The notes: generated from the sequence alone by a model not told the origin. A stretch of 64,000 nt of DNA from Halobellus ruber (GCF_014212355.1 NZ_JACKXD010000003.1:556128-620127); one strand, 5' to 3'. Counted from the stretch's first letter, positions 1 to 9,211 are shown. Made by a program: numbers and translations.

Positions 1-27
1 TCGGTCGTCGTCGGGAGTTCCACTCAT
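1..27 (-). CDS. Start of a PDCD5-like DNA-binding protein (partial)
   Basis: Only nine codons are in the window. They begin with ATG at 27 and read MSGTPDDDR on the minus strand. Haloarchaeal PDCD5-family DNA-binding proteins start with a similar acidic peptide, and that gene commonly follows rps19e. Here rps19e ends 101 bases upstream on the same strand. The call rests on this context and on a very short peptide, so it is tentative. Confidence 0.45.
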
Positions 28-128
28 CAGTTTCGAATTTCGGCGGAGCAGTAAAAACCGTTACGTCGGCGCGGTCGGCGAGCCGGACTGTGGGGTGGGC
101 TGCGCCGACAACCGCAAGCGGCTGCCGA

Positions 129-584
129 CTACGCGTAGCGTTCGAGTTCCGGCCGGTCGAGTTCGTCGAGGACGTCGTTGGCGGCGTTGTCCAGGAAGCT
201 TCGGCCCTCGGGCGTGATGCGGCGACCCTGGCCCTTCGCGGTCTGGACGAGCCCTTCCTCCTCGAGCTGCTGGAGCGCGGTGCGGATGATCTTCTTGCTC
301 CCGGTGGCGGAGCTGTTGCCGGCGACGCGGTACCGGTTGGAGCCGCGCTTGCGCCCGCCGTACTCGGTCGCGAGGCGGTCGACGCCGATCGGCCCCTTCT
401 TAGCCACCTTCCGGAGGAGCGACGCCGAGCGCACGTACCAGAAGTCGTCCTGTTCGGGGGGGAGTTCGCGGCTGTGGCCGGTCTTGGCGAACTCGATCCA
501 CTCCGGCTGCTCGATGCGATCCGTAAGGCGGTCGGCGACGTCCTCGATGAGGGCGTCGGCCGGAACGTCGTAGACGCTTACCAT
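129..584 (-). CDS. rps19e: 30S ribosomal protein S19e
   Basis: This 151-residue protein is the archaeal/eukaryotic small-subunit protein S19e, which has no bacterial homologue. It shows the family features: an N-terminal YDVPADALI segment, WYVRSASLLRKV near residues 49-60, the basic stretch GGRKRGSNRYR, and the C-terminal winged-helix part LQQLEEEGLVQ followed by GRRITPEGRSFLD. Length is normal for the family. The ATG at 584 gives a full-length N-terminus. It is the first gene of a minus-strand pair with the PDCD5-like gene at the window edge. Confidence 0.96.
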   Translation of the reverse strand: MVSVYDVPADALIEDVADRLTDRIEQPEWIEFAKTGHSRELPPEQDDFWYVRSASLLRKVAKKGPIGVDRLATEYGGRKRGSNRYRVAGNSSATGSKKIIRTALQQLEEEGLVQTAKGQGRRITPEGRSFLDNAANDVLDELDRPELERYA

Positions 585-690
585 ATCCTTCAGTTCCCGA
601 CGGCGTCGTTTAAAGCCATCGTATCGGGGCTACGGCGCGTGAGACGGTCGTTCGTACCGTCGGTAGATGCTGCTCGACCGACGGTCGTTG

Positions 691-1740
691 TCACTCCGGA
701 TCGGCACGGAGTCCCGGGCCGACGCCGATCCACGCCACCGCCACCCCGCCGACGAGGACGGGGATCCAGTAGACCGCACCCCGGAAGATCACGACGGCCG
801 CGACGGCGGCGGCTTCGGTCACCTGCGGCAGCGGCGCCGCCAGGAGCAACAGCACGAGAACGGTCTCGATCCCGCCCGCGCCGCCGGGCAACGGCGTGAC
901 CCCCGCGATCGCGCCGATGGGGACGACCACGAGCACGACCGACAGCGGCACGCTCACGCCGATGGCCTCGAACGCCGCCCGGAGCGCGACCGTCTGTGCG
1001 AGCCACCCGGCGGTGGAGGCCGCCAGCGCGACCGCCAGCCGCCGCGGGCTGTCGGCGACCCGCTCGATCGCCCGGAAGAAGCCGTCGATGCGCTCCTCGA
1101 TCCCCTCGGGCGTCGGGACGGGAACCCGCGGGAGCCGCCGGGCGAGCGCGCGGATGATCGGCGTGAGCCCGTCGACGAGCCGGGCTTCGAGCCGGTAGCG
1201 ACGCCGCCAGCCGAGGTAAACCAGGCCGGGAACCAGGATCGCGAGGGCGACCACCCCGCCGACAGCGGCGAGCAGGTTCCGGTTGGCGCCCAGCGCGACC
1301 TCGGTGGCGAAGTAGCCCGCGCCCAGGAGCGCGATCGTGATCGAGGGCACGAAGTTCAGCGTGTCCACGCTCGCGATCGCGGCGAGCCCCCGCTCGTACT
1401 CGGCGTCCGTGACCCGGGAGATCAGGAAGGCCGTGATCGGCTCGCCGCCGGCCTGGCCGAACGGCGTGACGTTGTTCGCGAACGTCGCCCCGGAGAACAT
1501 CAGAAAGGAGGAGGGCAACGTGCGTTCGACGCCGAGCACGCCGAGGACGGTGTACAGCGAGACCGACCACGCCAGGAGCCACGCCACCGTGGCGCCGATG
1601 ACGAACGCCAAATCGCTCGTGTCCGCCGCCCGGAGCGTCGCGACGAGTTCGTCGACCCCGGCGAACGTGAACAGGACGGCGAACACCACGGCGGCCGCGG
1701 CGAAACCCACGACCGTGGCACGGAGGTTCGCCCTGACCAT
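691..1740 (-). CDS. Flippase-like / lysylphosphatidylglycerol synthetase-type membrane protein (UPF0104)
   Basis: This 349-residue integral membrane protein has about eight hydrophobic segments. It carries the family motifs GGEPITAFL near residue 85 and TPLPGGAGGIE near residue 285. UPF0104 (YbhN/AglD-like) proteins are linked to lipid or lipid-linked sugar transfer across the membrane, but the substrate here is unknown. The ATG at 1740 is chosen because the first membrane segment starts right after it. The same frame stays open far upstream only because of high GC. The gene is divergent from thiL with 84 bases between. Confidence 0.85.
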   Translation of the reverse strand: MVRANLRATVVGFAAAAVVFAVLFTFAGVDELVATLRAADTSDLAFVIGATVAWLLAWSVSLYTVLGVLGVERTLPSSFLMFSGATFANNVTPFGQAGGEPITAFLISRVTDAEYERGLAAIASVDTLNFVPSITIALLGAGYFATEVALGANRNLLAAVGGVVALAILVPGLVYLGWRRRYRLEARLVDGLTPIIRALARRLPRVPVPTPEGIEERIDGFFRAIERVADSPRRLAVALAASTAGWLAQTVALRAAFEAIGVSVPLSVVLVVVPIGAIAGVTPLPGGAGGIETVLVLLLLAAPLPQVTEAAAVAAVVIFRGAVYWIPVLVGGVAVAWIGVGPGLRADPE

Positions 1741-1824
1741 ACCGGCCGGTCGACCGTTCCGTCTATCAACCCATCGAAACCGGTCGTGGGGTGGACTTTT
1801 GTCCGCCCGCGCCGGACGCCACGT

Positions 1825-2697
1825 ATGGACGAACGCTCGGCGCTCCGGCGGCTCGCCGCCTCGCTCCCGGCCGCCGGCGACGACGCCGCCGTGGTCGATG
1901 GCCTGGTGGTGACCACCGATATGCTCCACGAGACGACCGACTTTCCGTCGGGGACGACCCGGTACACCGCGGGGTGGCGATCGGTCGGGGCGTCCCTCTC
2001 CGATGTGGCGGCGATGGGCGCCGACGCGACCGCGGCGCTGGCTGCGTACGCGTCGCCGACGCTTGAGGCGGCGGAACTCGACGCGTTCGTGGAGGGAGCG
2101 GTCGATGTCTGCGAGGCAGTCGGCGCGGAGTACGTCGGCGGCGACCTCGACACCGCCGCGGAGTTCACCGCGGCGACGACGGCGGTGGGCGGGACCGACA
2201 GTCCGGTGTGGCGGCGCGGCGCGTCGCCCGGCGAGGTGGTCTGTGTGACCGGCGCGCTCGGGCGGACGGCGGCGGGGCTCCGCGCGTTCGAGGCCGGCGA
2301 CGTCGACCGCGGCAACGAGCTGTTTCGATTCCGGCCCCGGATCGACGCCGGACGGGCGCTCGCTCCGTTCGCGACCGCGATGATGGACTCCTCGGACGGG
2401 CTCGCCCGGTCGCTCCACCAACTCGCCGAGGCGTCGGACGTCGGCTTCGACGTCGATCGGACGGCGGTCCCGGTCCACGACGCCGCCGACGACTACACTA
2501 CGGACGCCGCCGACCGGTGGCAACTGGCCGCGACCGTCGGCGAGGACTTCGAGCTCGTGTGTACGCTTCCCCCGTCGGCCGTCGGCGGGGCTCGGGGTGC
2601 GCTCGCAGTCGATCTCCACGTGATCGGCGAGGTGACCGACGGCGGGGTCACGGCGGACGGCGAGCCGCTCGCCGACGAGGGCTACACCCACGAGTGA
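1825..2697 (+). CDS. thiL: Thiamine-monophosphate kinase
   Basis: ThiL phosphorylates thiamine monophosphate with ATP to give thiamine diphosphate, the last step of thiamine biosynthesis. The 290-residue product shows the ATP/Mg signature in order: AAGDDAAVVDG (16-26), TDMLHETTDFP (31-41), LSDVAAMGA, the GGDL loop, MDSSDGLARSLHQLAEAS in the second half, and GEDFELVCT. Length is slightly shorter than bacterial ThiL but typical for haloarchaea. The ATG at 1825 follows a short divergent promoter region shared with the flippase-like gene. The open frame upstream of this ATG lies antisense to that gene and is not coding. Confidence 0.95.
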   Translation: MDERSALRRLAASLPAAGDDAAVVDGLVVTTDMLHETTDFPSGTTRYTAGWRSVGASLSDVAAMGADATAALAAYASPTLEAAELDAFVEGAVDVCEAVGAEYVGGDLDTAAEFTAATTAVGGTDSPVWRRGASPGEVVCVTGALGRTAAGLRAFEAGDVDRGNELFRFRPRIDAGRALAPFATAMMDSSDGLARSLHQLAEASDVGFDVDRTAVPVHDAADDYTTDAADRWQLAATVGEDFELVCTLPPSAVGGARGALAVDLHVIGEVTDGGVTADGEPLADEGYTHE

Positions 2698-2720
2698 CCG
2701 GGACCGGGCGTCGCGGAGCC

Positions 2721-3860
2721 TCAGATCGTGGTCACTTCCACCGGCACGATCATAAAGCAGAGAACGCCGAGCGCGAAGGTGAGGATCCCGACGGCGATCC
2801 GCGGGGCGTCGAGCGGCGAGTCGTCGATCGGGTTCGCGGGGCCTTTGAACGCGATGAACGCCGACAGCAGCCCCCAGAAGCCCCAGAGTCCGACCGACTC
2901 GTTGAGCCCATAGCCCAGCCCGTAGTGGAGGTACGCCGCGATCCCGAAGAGGCCGGCGGGCACGAGCGCCGCGACCCGTTCCTGGGACTCGCCGAGCATC
3001 GCCCGCAGGATGTGACCGCCGTCGAGTTGGCCCACCGGGAGCAGGTTCAGGACGGTGAAGAACATCCCGACCCACCCGCCGATGATGACGGGGTTGACCG
3101 CAACCGCGGGGTCGGCGTACTCGGTCGGTTCGCCGAGAAGCGTCGCGATGATGTCCAGAAGCGGCGGGTTGTTGAACACCAGCGCCCGCCCGGTCCCTTC
3201 GAGCGCCCACGGCGGGACTTCGACCGGGGGCAGCGACAGCCCGATCGCGGTGACGACGATCGTCGCCGCCAGCCCCGCGAGCGGCCCCGCAACGCCGATG
3301 TCGAACAGGGTCTTCCGGTCGGGCATCTGGCCGCGCATCCGGATGATCGCCCCGAGCGTTCCGAACGGGAAGACGAACGGGATCACGTAGGGTAACGAGA
3401 CGTCGACGCCGTGGTACCGCCCCAGGGCGTAGTGGCCGAGTTCGTGAGTCGCGAGCACGCCCAGTATGGCGGCGGTGAACGGCCACGCCCGAAGGAGGAC
3501 GAGCGGGTTCGCGCGGATGTCCGACAGCGGGATGTAGTACCACGTGAGCGCGCCGACGAGCAGCGTCGAGACCACAGTCGCGAGGAGCAGGCCGATGTTC
3601 GTCCAGGGGATCCCGTCGATCCCGTCCGTGACGGGGCGGGCGACCACCACGTCGGACCGGCCGGTGCCGCCGGTCGACACCTGCACCTCGTAGCCGGCCT
3701 CGCGGAACGGGGTCCACACCTCCTGTACCAGCATCTGTTCGGGGACGAGCGACTCGCCGTAGAACAACACCCGATCGCCGTCGCGGCGCGTCTCACGGAG
3801 GTGAAAGACGGAGCGAAGGGCGTCGACCGGCGGCTCGGACGCCGAGTCGGACGGTTCCAT
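2721..3860 (-). CDS. Site-2 protease family intramembrane zinc metalloprotease (M50)
   Basis: This is a 379-residue membrane protease of the S2P/RseP clan, which cuts substrates within the bilayer. The zinc motif HELGH is at residues 139-143, and the second motif NLLPVGQLDGG at 272-282 supplies the third metal ligand. About six membrane segments surround these. The first ~85 residues form a soluble cytoplasmic domain (FHLRETRRDGDRVLFYG) seen in haloarchaeal and plant relatives (EGY-like). There is no PDZ domain, unlike the second M50 protein at 9384. The substrate is unknown. Confidence 0.92.
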   Translation of the reverse strand: MEPSDSASEPPVDALRSVFHLRETRRDGDRVLFYGESLVPEQMLVQEVWTPFREAGYEVQVSTGGTGRSDVVVARPVTDGIDGIPWTNIGLLLATVVSTLLVGALTWYYIPLSDIRANPLVLLRAWPFTAAILGVLATHELGHYALGRYHGVDVSLPYVIPFVFPFGTLGAIIRMRGQMPDRKTLFDIGVAGPLAGLAATIVVTAIGLSLPPVEVPPWALEGTGRALVFNNPPLLDIIATLLGEPTEYADPAVAVNPVIIGGWVGMFFTVLNLLPVGQLDGGHILRAMLGESQERVAALVPAGLFGIAAYLHYGLGYGLNESVGLWGFWGLLSAFIAFKGPANPIDDSPLDAPRIAVGILTFALGVLCFMIVPVEVTTI

Positions 3861-3947
3861 CGGAACGCTGTACGTGGTTCAGGCGGATAAATTCCGCGAC
3901 GGGGACGCGCCGGGGGACAGCGGCGCGCAGGGCGGGGCGACGAGCAG

Positions 3948-4214
3948 TTACGCGTTCTGGGCGGCTTCGATCCGCCAGGTGGTCGCGCTCGTGTACGACC
4001 ACTTCTCGACGGTCAGCTCCGAGGCGGAGTCCCGGAGCTTCACCATCAGTGCGCCGATCTCCTTGGGCGAGAGCCCGACTTCGTCCGCGATGAACTTGGA
4101 TTTGAAGTACATCTCCCCGTCCTGGGCCTTCTCGAGGAGGTAGGACTTCAGACGGTCCTCTTTACACGGCTCGTCACTCGCGGATTCGACGGAGGGTTTC
4201 GTAGTTGCGCTCAT
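3948..4214 (-). CDS. Small haloarchaeal winged-helix-like protein (DUF7123 type)
   Basis: This 88-residue acidic protein is conserved in haloarchaea as far as I recognise it. Residues 20-85 look like one winged-helix unit: LKSYLLEKAQDGEMYFKSKF, then IADEVGLSPKEIGALMVKLR as a recognition-helix pair, then a beta wing ending TTWRIEA. The function is not known; a DNA-binding or adaptor role is an inference from the fold. It has its own promoter upstream with a TATA box at 4251-4258. The DUF number is from memory. Confidence 0.75.
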   Translation of the reverse strand: MSATTKPSVESASDEPCKEDRLKSYLLEKAQDGEMYFKSKFIADEVGLSPKEIGALMVKLRDSASELTVEKWSYTSATTWRIEAAQNA

Positions 4215-4250
4215 CGTTGTCGCCTCGATTCCGGCTTGTTGCCGGTAGAG

Positions 4251-4258
4251 TATATAAA
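4251..4258 (-). promoter_or_regulatory. TATA box of the DUF7123-type gene
   Basis: The minus strand reads TTTATATA here, a strong archaeal TATA element about 40 nt before the ATG at 4214. That spacing predicts a short leader of around 13 nt rather than a leaderless mRNA. Confidence 0.6.
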
Positions 4259-4511
4259 CGGAGGAACGTTGGGCGTAATTCGCAACGATTTAGCCGTAAA
4301 CCGTTCCCTTCTGGACCATTTACTCATCGTTCAGAGGCCCGAAAACCGTTTATAGCCAGCTCTGAAATTTTATTTCGTGACTGATTGAAGGAATTGTTTT
4401 CGGCGCGAACAGCTCGGGTCGACCGCAGAAACGACCGACTCGGGGGAAAAACGGCGATCGAATCCGGGGCGCGCGGCGGCAGCGCGGCTCCGAGGCGCGG
4501 TCAGCGCGGGA

Positions 4512-5297
4512 CTACTGTCGGTCGTGGACCCAGAAGTCCTCCTCGACTGTAGTCTCGCGTTTGAAGATCGGTACCTCGTCTTTGAGCCGGTCGATGCCGT
4601 CCGAGACCGTCTCGAACGCCTCCTCGCGGTGGCCCGCGAGGACGACCACGAAGACGATGTCCTCACCCGCTTCGAGGGTGCCGGTCCGGTGGAACATCAC
4701 CACCTCCTCGACGCCCGCCCGCTCCATCAGCTCGGATTCGAGGCTCCGCAGGCGGTCCTCGGCGACGCCCTCGTACTTCTCGAAGGTCAGGCGGAGCGTC
4801 CGCGGGTCCTCCTCGCCGTCCTTCGCCCGCACCCGACCCGTGAACGTCGCGATGGCACCGGCGCGGTGGGCGCGGGGCGACGCCTTCACCTGCTCGACGA
4901 GGGTTTCCAGCGTGACGTACGGCTCGGCGTCGGCAACCGCATCGAGGACGGCATCGGTCTCGACCTCGGGTTCGGAATCGGCCGAGAGCGCGATCCGCTC
5001 GGGGTCGGCGTCGCCGAGGGCGACCGTGGGGACGTCAGCCCCGGGGAACCCCACCAGCAGCGCGTGGTCGTACGTCGCTGCCAGGTCGTCGAGGACGTCG
5101 TCCAGCCCCCGGTCGGCGCCGGCGGCGCTCCACGCGCCGTCGTCGCCGAGGCGGTAGGCGGCCGCGACCCCCTCCGGCGGGCCGCCGTCCTGCGACCCGT
5201 CGGATCGGTCCACGACCGCGACGCGCCCGTCGAGGTGGGGGGCGACGCGGTCACACAGCGTTCGCGCGCCGGGGCCGGCGATACCGAGTACCTGCAT
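4512..5297 (-). CDS. moaE: Molybdopterin synthase large subunit MoaE fused to an N-terminal MobB-like domain
   Basis: The C-terminal half (about residues 125-261) is MoaE, which adds dithiolene sulfur to precursor Z to make molybdopterin. It has AGAIATFTGRVR, LRLTFEKYEGVAE, the MFHRTGTLEAGED strand pair, and the lysine-containing end KDEVPIFKRETTVEEDFWV, matching the catalytic region of MoaE. The first ~120 residues resemble MobB, but the P-loop is degenerate (GIAGPGARTL lacks the GKT/S lysine). The ATG at 5297 (MQVLGIAG) fits better than the ATG six codons earlier. A separate MoaD is not in the window. Confidence 0.9.
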   Translation of the reverse strand: MQVLGIAGPGARTLCDRVAPHLDGRVAVVDRSDGSQDGGPPEGVAAAYRLGDDGAWSAAGADRGLDDVLDDLAATYDHALLVGFPGADVPTVALGDADPERIALSADSEPEVETDAVLDAVADAEPYVTLETLVEQVKASPRAHRAGAIATFTGRVRAKDGEEDPRTLRLTFEKYEGVAEDRLRSLESELMERAGVEEVVMFHRTGTLEAGEDIVFVVVLAGHREEAFETVSDGIDRLKDEVPIFKRETTVEEDFWVHDRQ

Positions 5298-5449
5298 ACC
5301 CGCCAATCGGGGCACCGATCGGCTTTACACTGTCGGACGCCCCGACGGCGGGCAAGGGCAGCGGGTCGCGTCGTATCGCGGGCTCGTCACCGGCGCCAGG
5401 CGGCCGGGGTTGACAACCCTTAAGCCCGGTTCGGGGTTATCACGGGGCA

Positions 5450-6169
5450 ATGAGAGTCGTCGTCTGTATCGGCGGGAGCGTGCTCGCGCCGGACTTAGAC
5501 CCGCGCCGCGTCGAGGCACACGGCGAAGTCATCGAGGGGCTGGCGGCCGAGGGGTGTTCGGTCGCCGCCGTCGTCGGCGGGGGCGGGGTCGCCAGGGACT
5601 ACATCGGCACCGCCCGCGAACTCGGGGCGAACGAGGTCCAGCTCGACCGGATCGGCATCGACGTGACCCGGATCAACGCCCGGCTGCTCATCGCCGCCCT
5701 CGGCGCCGACGCGGACCCGAAAGTGGCGCAGGACTACGAGGACGCCGGCGACGCGCTCCGCCGGGGCGACGTCTCGGTGATGGGCGGCGTGATGCCCGGC
5801 CAGACCACCGACGCGGTGGCGGCGGCGCTCGCGGAGTACGTCGGCGCCGACCTGCTCGTCTACGCCACGAGCGTCGACGGCGTGTACAGCGCCGACCCCG
5901 ACGCCGACGCCGACGCCGAAAAGTACGGTCGGCTGACCCCCGCGGAACTCGTAGACGTGATCGCGCCGATGAGCCGCGGGGCTGGCGCCTCCGCGCCCGT
6001 CGACCTGCTCGCGGCGAAGCTCATCGAGCGCTCGGGGATGCGGACCATCGTCCTCGACGGCACCGATCCCGATCGAATCGGCACGGCGGTCCGGCGCGGC
6101 GACCACGGCGGGACCGACGTGGTCCCCGCTGGCGACGACGGCGAACCAACCTACTGGGCGGAGGGGTGA
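5450..6169 (+). CDS. pyrH: UMP kinase (archaeal type)
   Basis: This amino-acid-kinase-family enzyme converts UMP to UDP with ATP. The 239-residue protein shows VVCIGGSVLAPDLDP (3-17), VVGGGGVARDYIG with the phosphate-binding glycines, RIGIDVTRINARLL, the UMP-binding MPGQTTDAVAA, and the ATP site VYATSVDGVYSADPD. The next gene, lysS, starts four bases after its stop, so the two are almost certainly one operon. The ATG at 5450 begins directly with the first beta strand. Confidence 0.96.
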   Translation: MRVVVCIGGSVLAPDLDPRRVEAHGEVIEGLAAEGCSVAAVVGGGGVARDYIGTARELGANEVQLDRIGIDVTRINARLLIAALGADADPKVAQDYEDAGDALRRGDVSVMGGVMPGQTTDAVAAALAEYVGADLLVYATSVDGVYSADPDADADAEKYGRLTPAELVDVIAPMSRGAGASAPVDLLAAKLIERSGMRTIVLDGTDPDRIGTAVRRGDHGGTDVVPAGDDGEPTYWAEG

Positions 6170-6172
6170 CGG

Positions 6173-7825
6173 ATGGGCAACGGTGACCGACCTGCGGACG
6201 AGCCCGACGACGGAGCGGACGCGGAGTCCCGACACGACTTCTGGGCGGAGGCCGTGGCCGACGGGATCGAGGCCCGTGACCCCGACGAGCCGATCGTGAT
6301 CAAAGGCGGGGTCTCCCCCTCCGGGGTCGCCCACCTGGGGAACTTCAACGAGATTATGCGCGGCTACTTCGTGGCGGCGGTCCTCCGGGACCGCGGCTTC
6401 GAGGTGCGGCAGGTGTTCACCAGCGACGACCGCGACCCCCTCCGGAAGCTCCCGCGGAAACTGGCGGATCCCGACGGCAACATCGTCGGTCTCGGCGACG
6501 TCGACGCCGGCGCCCTCGGCCGGAACCTCGGGAAACCCTACACCGACATTCCGGACCCGTTCGGCGAATCCGAGTCGTACGCCGCCCACTTCGCGTCGCT
6601 CCTGGAAGCGGACGCCGAGCGGCTCGGGGTGCCCGTCGAGATGGTCTCAAACACGGAGCTATACCGGGACGGTACCTTCGAGCCGGTCGTCGAGCACGTG
6701 CTCGAACGCGTCGACGACGCCCGGGAGGTGCTCGGGACGTACCAGTCGAAAGTCGACGACGAGTACGTCCCGTTCAACCCGATCTGTGCGAACTGCGGGA
6801 CGGTCACCGAGACCGTCACGGACATCGACCTCGACGCCGGCACCGTCGACTACGTCTGCACCGATATGACCGCCGGCGGCGACACCATCGAGGGCTGCGG
6901 TTTCGAGGGCACCGCCACGTTCCGGGAAGGGAAGCTGCCGTGGCGCTTCGAGTGGCCCGCCCAGTGGCAGGTGCTCGGCGTCGACTTCGAGCCGTTCGGG
7001 AAGGACCACGCCGAGGGGTCGTGGCCCTCCGGACAGGAGATCGCCCGCGAGGTGCTGGGGATCGACCCGCCGGTCCCGATGACCTACGAGTGGTTCACGC
7101 TGAACGGCGAGGCGCTGTCGTCGTCGGCGGGCAACGTGGTCACCGTCCCGGAGATCCTGGAACTCCTGGAACCCGACGTGCTCCGGTACTTCTTCGCCTT
7201 GGACCCCCGGAGGGCCCGCGATCTGGACCTCTCGCGGCTGGATCAACTGGTCGACGACTTCGACCGCTTCGAGCGGGCGTACTTCGGCGACGTCGACGAC
7301 GAGGCGATCACGGCGTTCGCCGAGCGTGCGTACCCCTACGTCGTGAGCGAGGTCCGCGAGGAGCGGATCCGGCTACCCTACACCTTCGCCGCCGTGCTGG
7401 GGATGACCGACGACCGCGACCTCCGGCTGGAGATGGCGCGAAACGAGGGGTACGTCGACGACGACGCCCCCGAGTGGGCGATCGAGGGGGCGCTCGAACG
7501 GGTCGACCGCGCACGTGCCTGGGCCGAGCGGATGGACAACGCGTACAACTACCGGATCCAGGAGACGCTCCCCGAGGTCGAGTTCGACGGCGACGTCGCG
7601 GCCGCGCTCGAGGACCTCGCGGAGTTCGTCGCGGCGGGCCACGACGGCGAGGCGATCCAAGGCGAGATGTACGAGACCGCCCGCCGCCACGGGGTCGAGG
7701 TCTCCGAGTTCTTCGAGGCTGGCTACCTGCTCTTCTTCGATCAGCCGCAGGGGCCGCGGCTGGGGGAGTTCCTCGGCGAACTCGATTCCGAGTTCGTGGT
7801 CCGGCGGCTCCGACGGATGGGATAG
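6173..7825 (+). CDS. lysS: Lysyl-tRNA synthetase, class I
   Basis: This 550-residue class I enzyme charges tRNA-Lys; the class I form is typical of most Euryarchaeota. The HIGH-like motif is HLGN at 54-57 within GGVSPSGVAHLGNFNE. The KMSKS-equivalent loop reads LSSSAGN near residue 316. A zinc-binding insert with NPICANCG and a later pair of cysteines (YVCTD, EGCGFEG) lies near 200-245. The C-terminal half is the all-helical anticodon-binding domain. It directly follows pyrH and is probably cotranscribed. Confidence 0.97.
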   Translation: MGNGDRPADEPDDGADAESRHDFWAEAVADGIEARDPDEPIVIKGGVSPSGVAHLGNFNEIMRGYFVAAVLRDRGFEVRQVFTSDDRDPLRKLPRKLADPDGNIVGLGDVDAGALGRNLGKPYTDIPDPFGESESYAAHFASLLEADAERLGVPVEMVSNTELYRDGTFEPVVEHVLERVDDAREVLGTYQSKVDDEYVPFNPICANCGTVTETVTDIDLDAGTVDYVCTDMTAGGDTIEGCGFEGTATFREGKLPWRFEWPAQWQVLGVDFEPFGKDHAEGSWPSGQEIAREVLGIDPPVPMTYEWFTLNGEALSSSAGNVVTVPEILELLEPDVLRYFFALDPRRARDLDLSRLDQLVDDFDRFERAYFGDVDDEAITAFAERAYPYVVSEVREERIRLPYTFAAVLGMTDDRDLRLEMARNEGYVDDDAPEWAIEGALERVDRARAWAERMDNAYNYRIQETLPEVEFDGDVAAALEDLAEFVAAGHDGEAIQGEMYETARRHGVEVSEFFEAGYLLFFDQPQGPRLGEFLGELDSEFVVRRLRRMG

Positions 7826-7834
7826 CCCCGCCGA

Positions 7835-8276
7835 TCACTCCGCCTCCCCGTCCGGGCCGTCGACGACGAGCACCGGCACGGTCTCCGCGCGGATGACCGC
7901 CTCGGTCACGCTCCCGAGCAGGACGGTCCTGAACCGCCGAGCCGCCCCGCGACCCCATAACCACGAGGTCGATGTCGTGGTCGTCGACGTACCCGAGGAG
8001 CTCCTCGTGTGGGACGCCCTCCCGGATTGCGGTGGTGACTGCTGGATCCGACCCCGCGCGGTGTTCGACCGTTTCAAGCGCCGCGTCGCCCTCGTCCCGG
8101 AAGGGTTGACGCACGGTCTCGGGGTCGACGATCGCGTTGTCGTACGCCGTTCGGGTCTCGATGACGTACACCGCGTGGAGGTCGGCGCCGGAGCGCCGAG
8201 CCAGGCCGACGCCGTGTGTCACCGCCCGGTCGGCGGTGAGGCTGCCGTCGGTCGCGACGAGGATCCGGTCGTACAT
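7835..8276 (-). pseudogene. Universal stress protein (UspA family), frameshifted
   Basis: The N-terminal frame from ATG 8276 reads MYDRILVATDGSLTADRAV and continues to LVVMGSRGG. The C-terminal half (RFRTVLLGSVTEAV to the stop at 7835) is in a different frame. The two match consecutive parts of one UspA domain, and the total of 442 bases is 147 codons plus one. One extra base between about 7931 and 7955, in GC-rich sequence with two CCCC runs, explains the break. It may be a true pseudogene or a sequencing error. The ATP-binding glycine loop spans the break, so an uncorrected product would be inactive. Confidence 0.85.
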
Positions 8277-8320
8277 ACGTCACGCTACGGCGACCAGCAT
8301 AACGGCGTCCGGGGACGGAA

Positions 8321-9211
8321 TCACCCGGACCGCGGAACCACCAGCACCGGGACCGCGACCGTCCGGAGCACGCTCGACGTGACGCTTCCCAGGAGCTGTC
8401 GGCTGCGGTTCGAGCGGCCGGAGGCCCCCATCACCACCAGGTCGATCCCGGCCGCGTCGACGTAGTCGCGAACGGCGGCGGCGGCGCCTCCGGTCGCCGT
8501 CGCCCGTTCGATGGCGGTCCGGATCCCGACCTCCGGGGCACTCGCGCCGAGTTCCCCGGCGGCCGCGTCGACCGCGTCCCGGCCCCGTCGCTCCAAGCGG
8601 TCGACGAACGCGGGTTCGAGACCGCCGGCGTTGAACACGCCGCCCGCCGCCTGGAGGTCGACGACGTTCAGAACGTCGACGGCCGATCCGAACGCTCGTG
8701 CGGCCGCCGCGACGTGCGGGACGGCCGCGTCGGCGGCGTCACTTCCGTCGGTCGGAAACAGGATCCGGGCGTAGTCGGCTGCGGTTTCGGCGGCGCCACC
8801 CGGGACGACGGCCACCGGGGTGGTTCGTCGGCCGAGGATCCGTTCGGTGACCCCGCCGAGGAGCCGCTTCCCGAGGCCGGAGACGCCCTGTCTACCGACG
8901 ACGATCAGGTCCGCTCCCCGGTCTCCCGCGTACGCGGTGATCCGGTCGGCGGGCGTCCCCTCGACCACGTCCGTCGTGACGGACCCGACCTCGTCGGGGG
9001 CGAGTGCCGCGACGTCGTCCACGATCGCCTCCCCGCTCGATTGCAGCCGCGTCCGCTCGTCCTCGGTCGCGGTGAGCCGCAGCGCGCGCCGCTCGACGAC
9101 GTGCAGGACCGAGACGGTCGAATCGAAGGTGGCGGCGAGCGAGAAGCCGTGTCGGGCCGCTGCCGCGGCTTCGTCGCTGCCGTCTACGGGGATCACGATG
9201 TGGTCGTACAT
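8321..9211 (-). CDS. Tandem universal stress protein (two Usp domains)
   Basis: This 296-residue cytoplasmic protein has two UspA domains. Domain 1 (about 1-140) starts MYDHIVIPVDGSDEAA and has the nucleotide loop GRQGVSGLGKRLLGGVTE. Domain 2 (about 150-296) starts ARILFPTDGSDAADAA and has GASGRSNRSRQLLGSVTSS. Both loops fit the G-2x-G-9x-G(S/T) ATP-binding pattern. The ATG at 9211 starts domain 1 exactly; earlier in-frame codons encode only basic, proline-rich sequence. It lies next to the frameshifted single-domain Usp gene on the same strand. Stress or metabolite signalling is inferred from the family. Confidence 0.92.
   Translation of the reverse strand: MYDHIVIPVDGSDEAAAAARHGFSLAATFDSTVSVLHVVERRALRLTATEDERTRLQSSGEAIVDDVAALAPDEVGSVTTDVVEGTPADRITAYAGDRGADLIVVGRQGVSGLGKRLLGGVTERILGRRTTPVAVVPGGAAETAADYARILFPTDGSDAADAAVPHVAAAARAFGSAVDVLNVVDLQAAGGVFNAGGLEPAFVDRLERRGRDAVDAAAGELGASAPEVGIRTAIERATATGGAAAAVRDYVDAAGIDLVVMGASGRSNRSRQLLGSVTSSVLRTVAVPVLVVPRSG

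Noticed and set aside
667..1824. Long in-frame extension upstream of thiL
   Set aside because: It is antisense to the flippase-like gene, low in complexity, and unlike any ThiL N-terminus.
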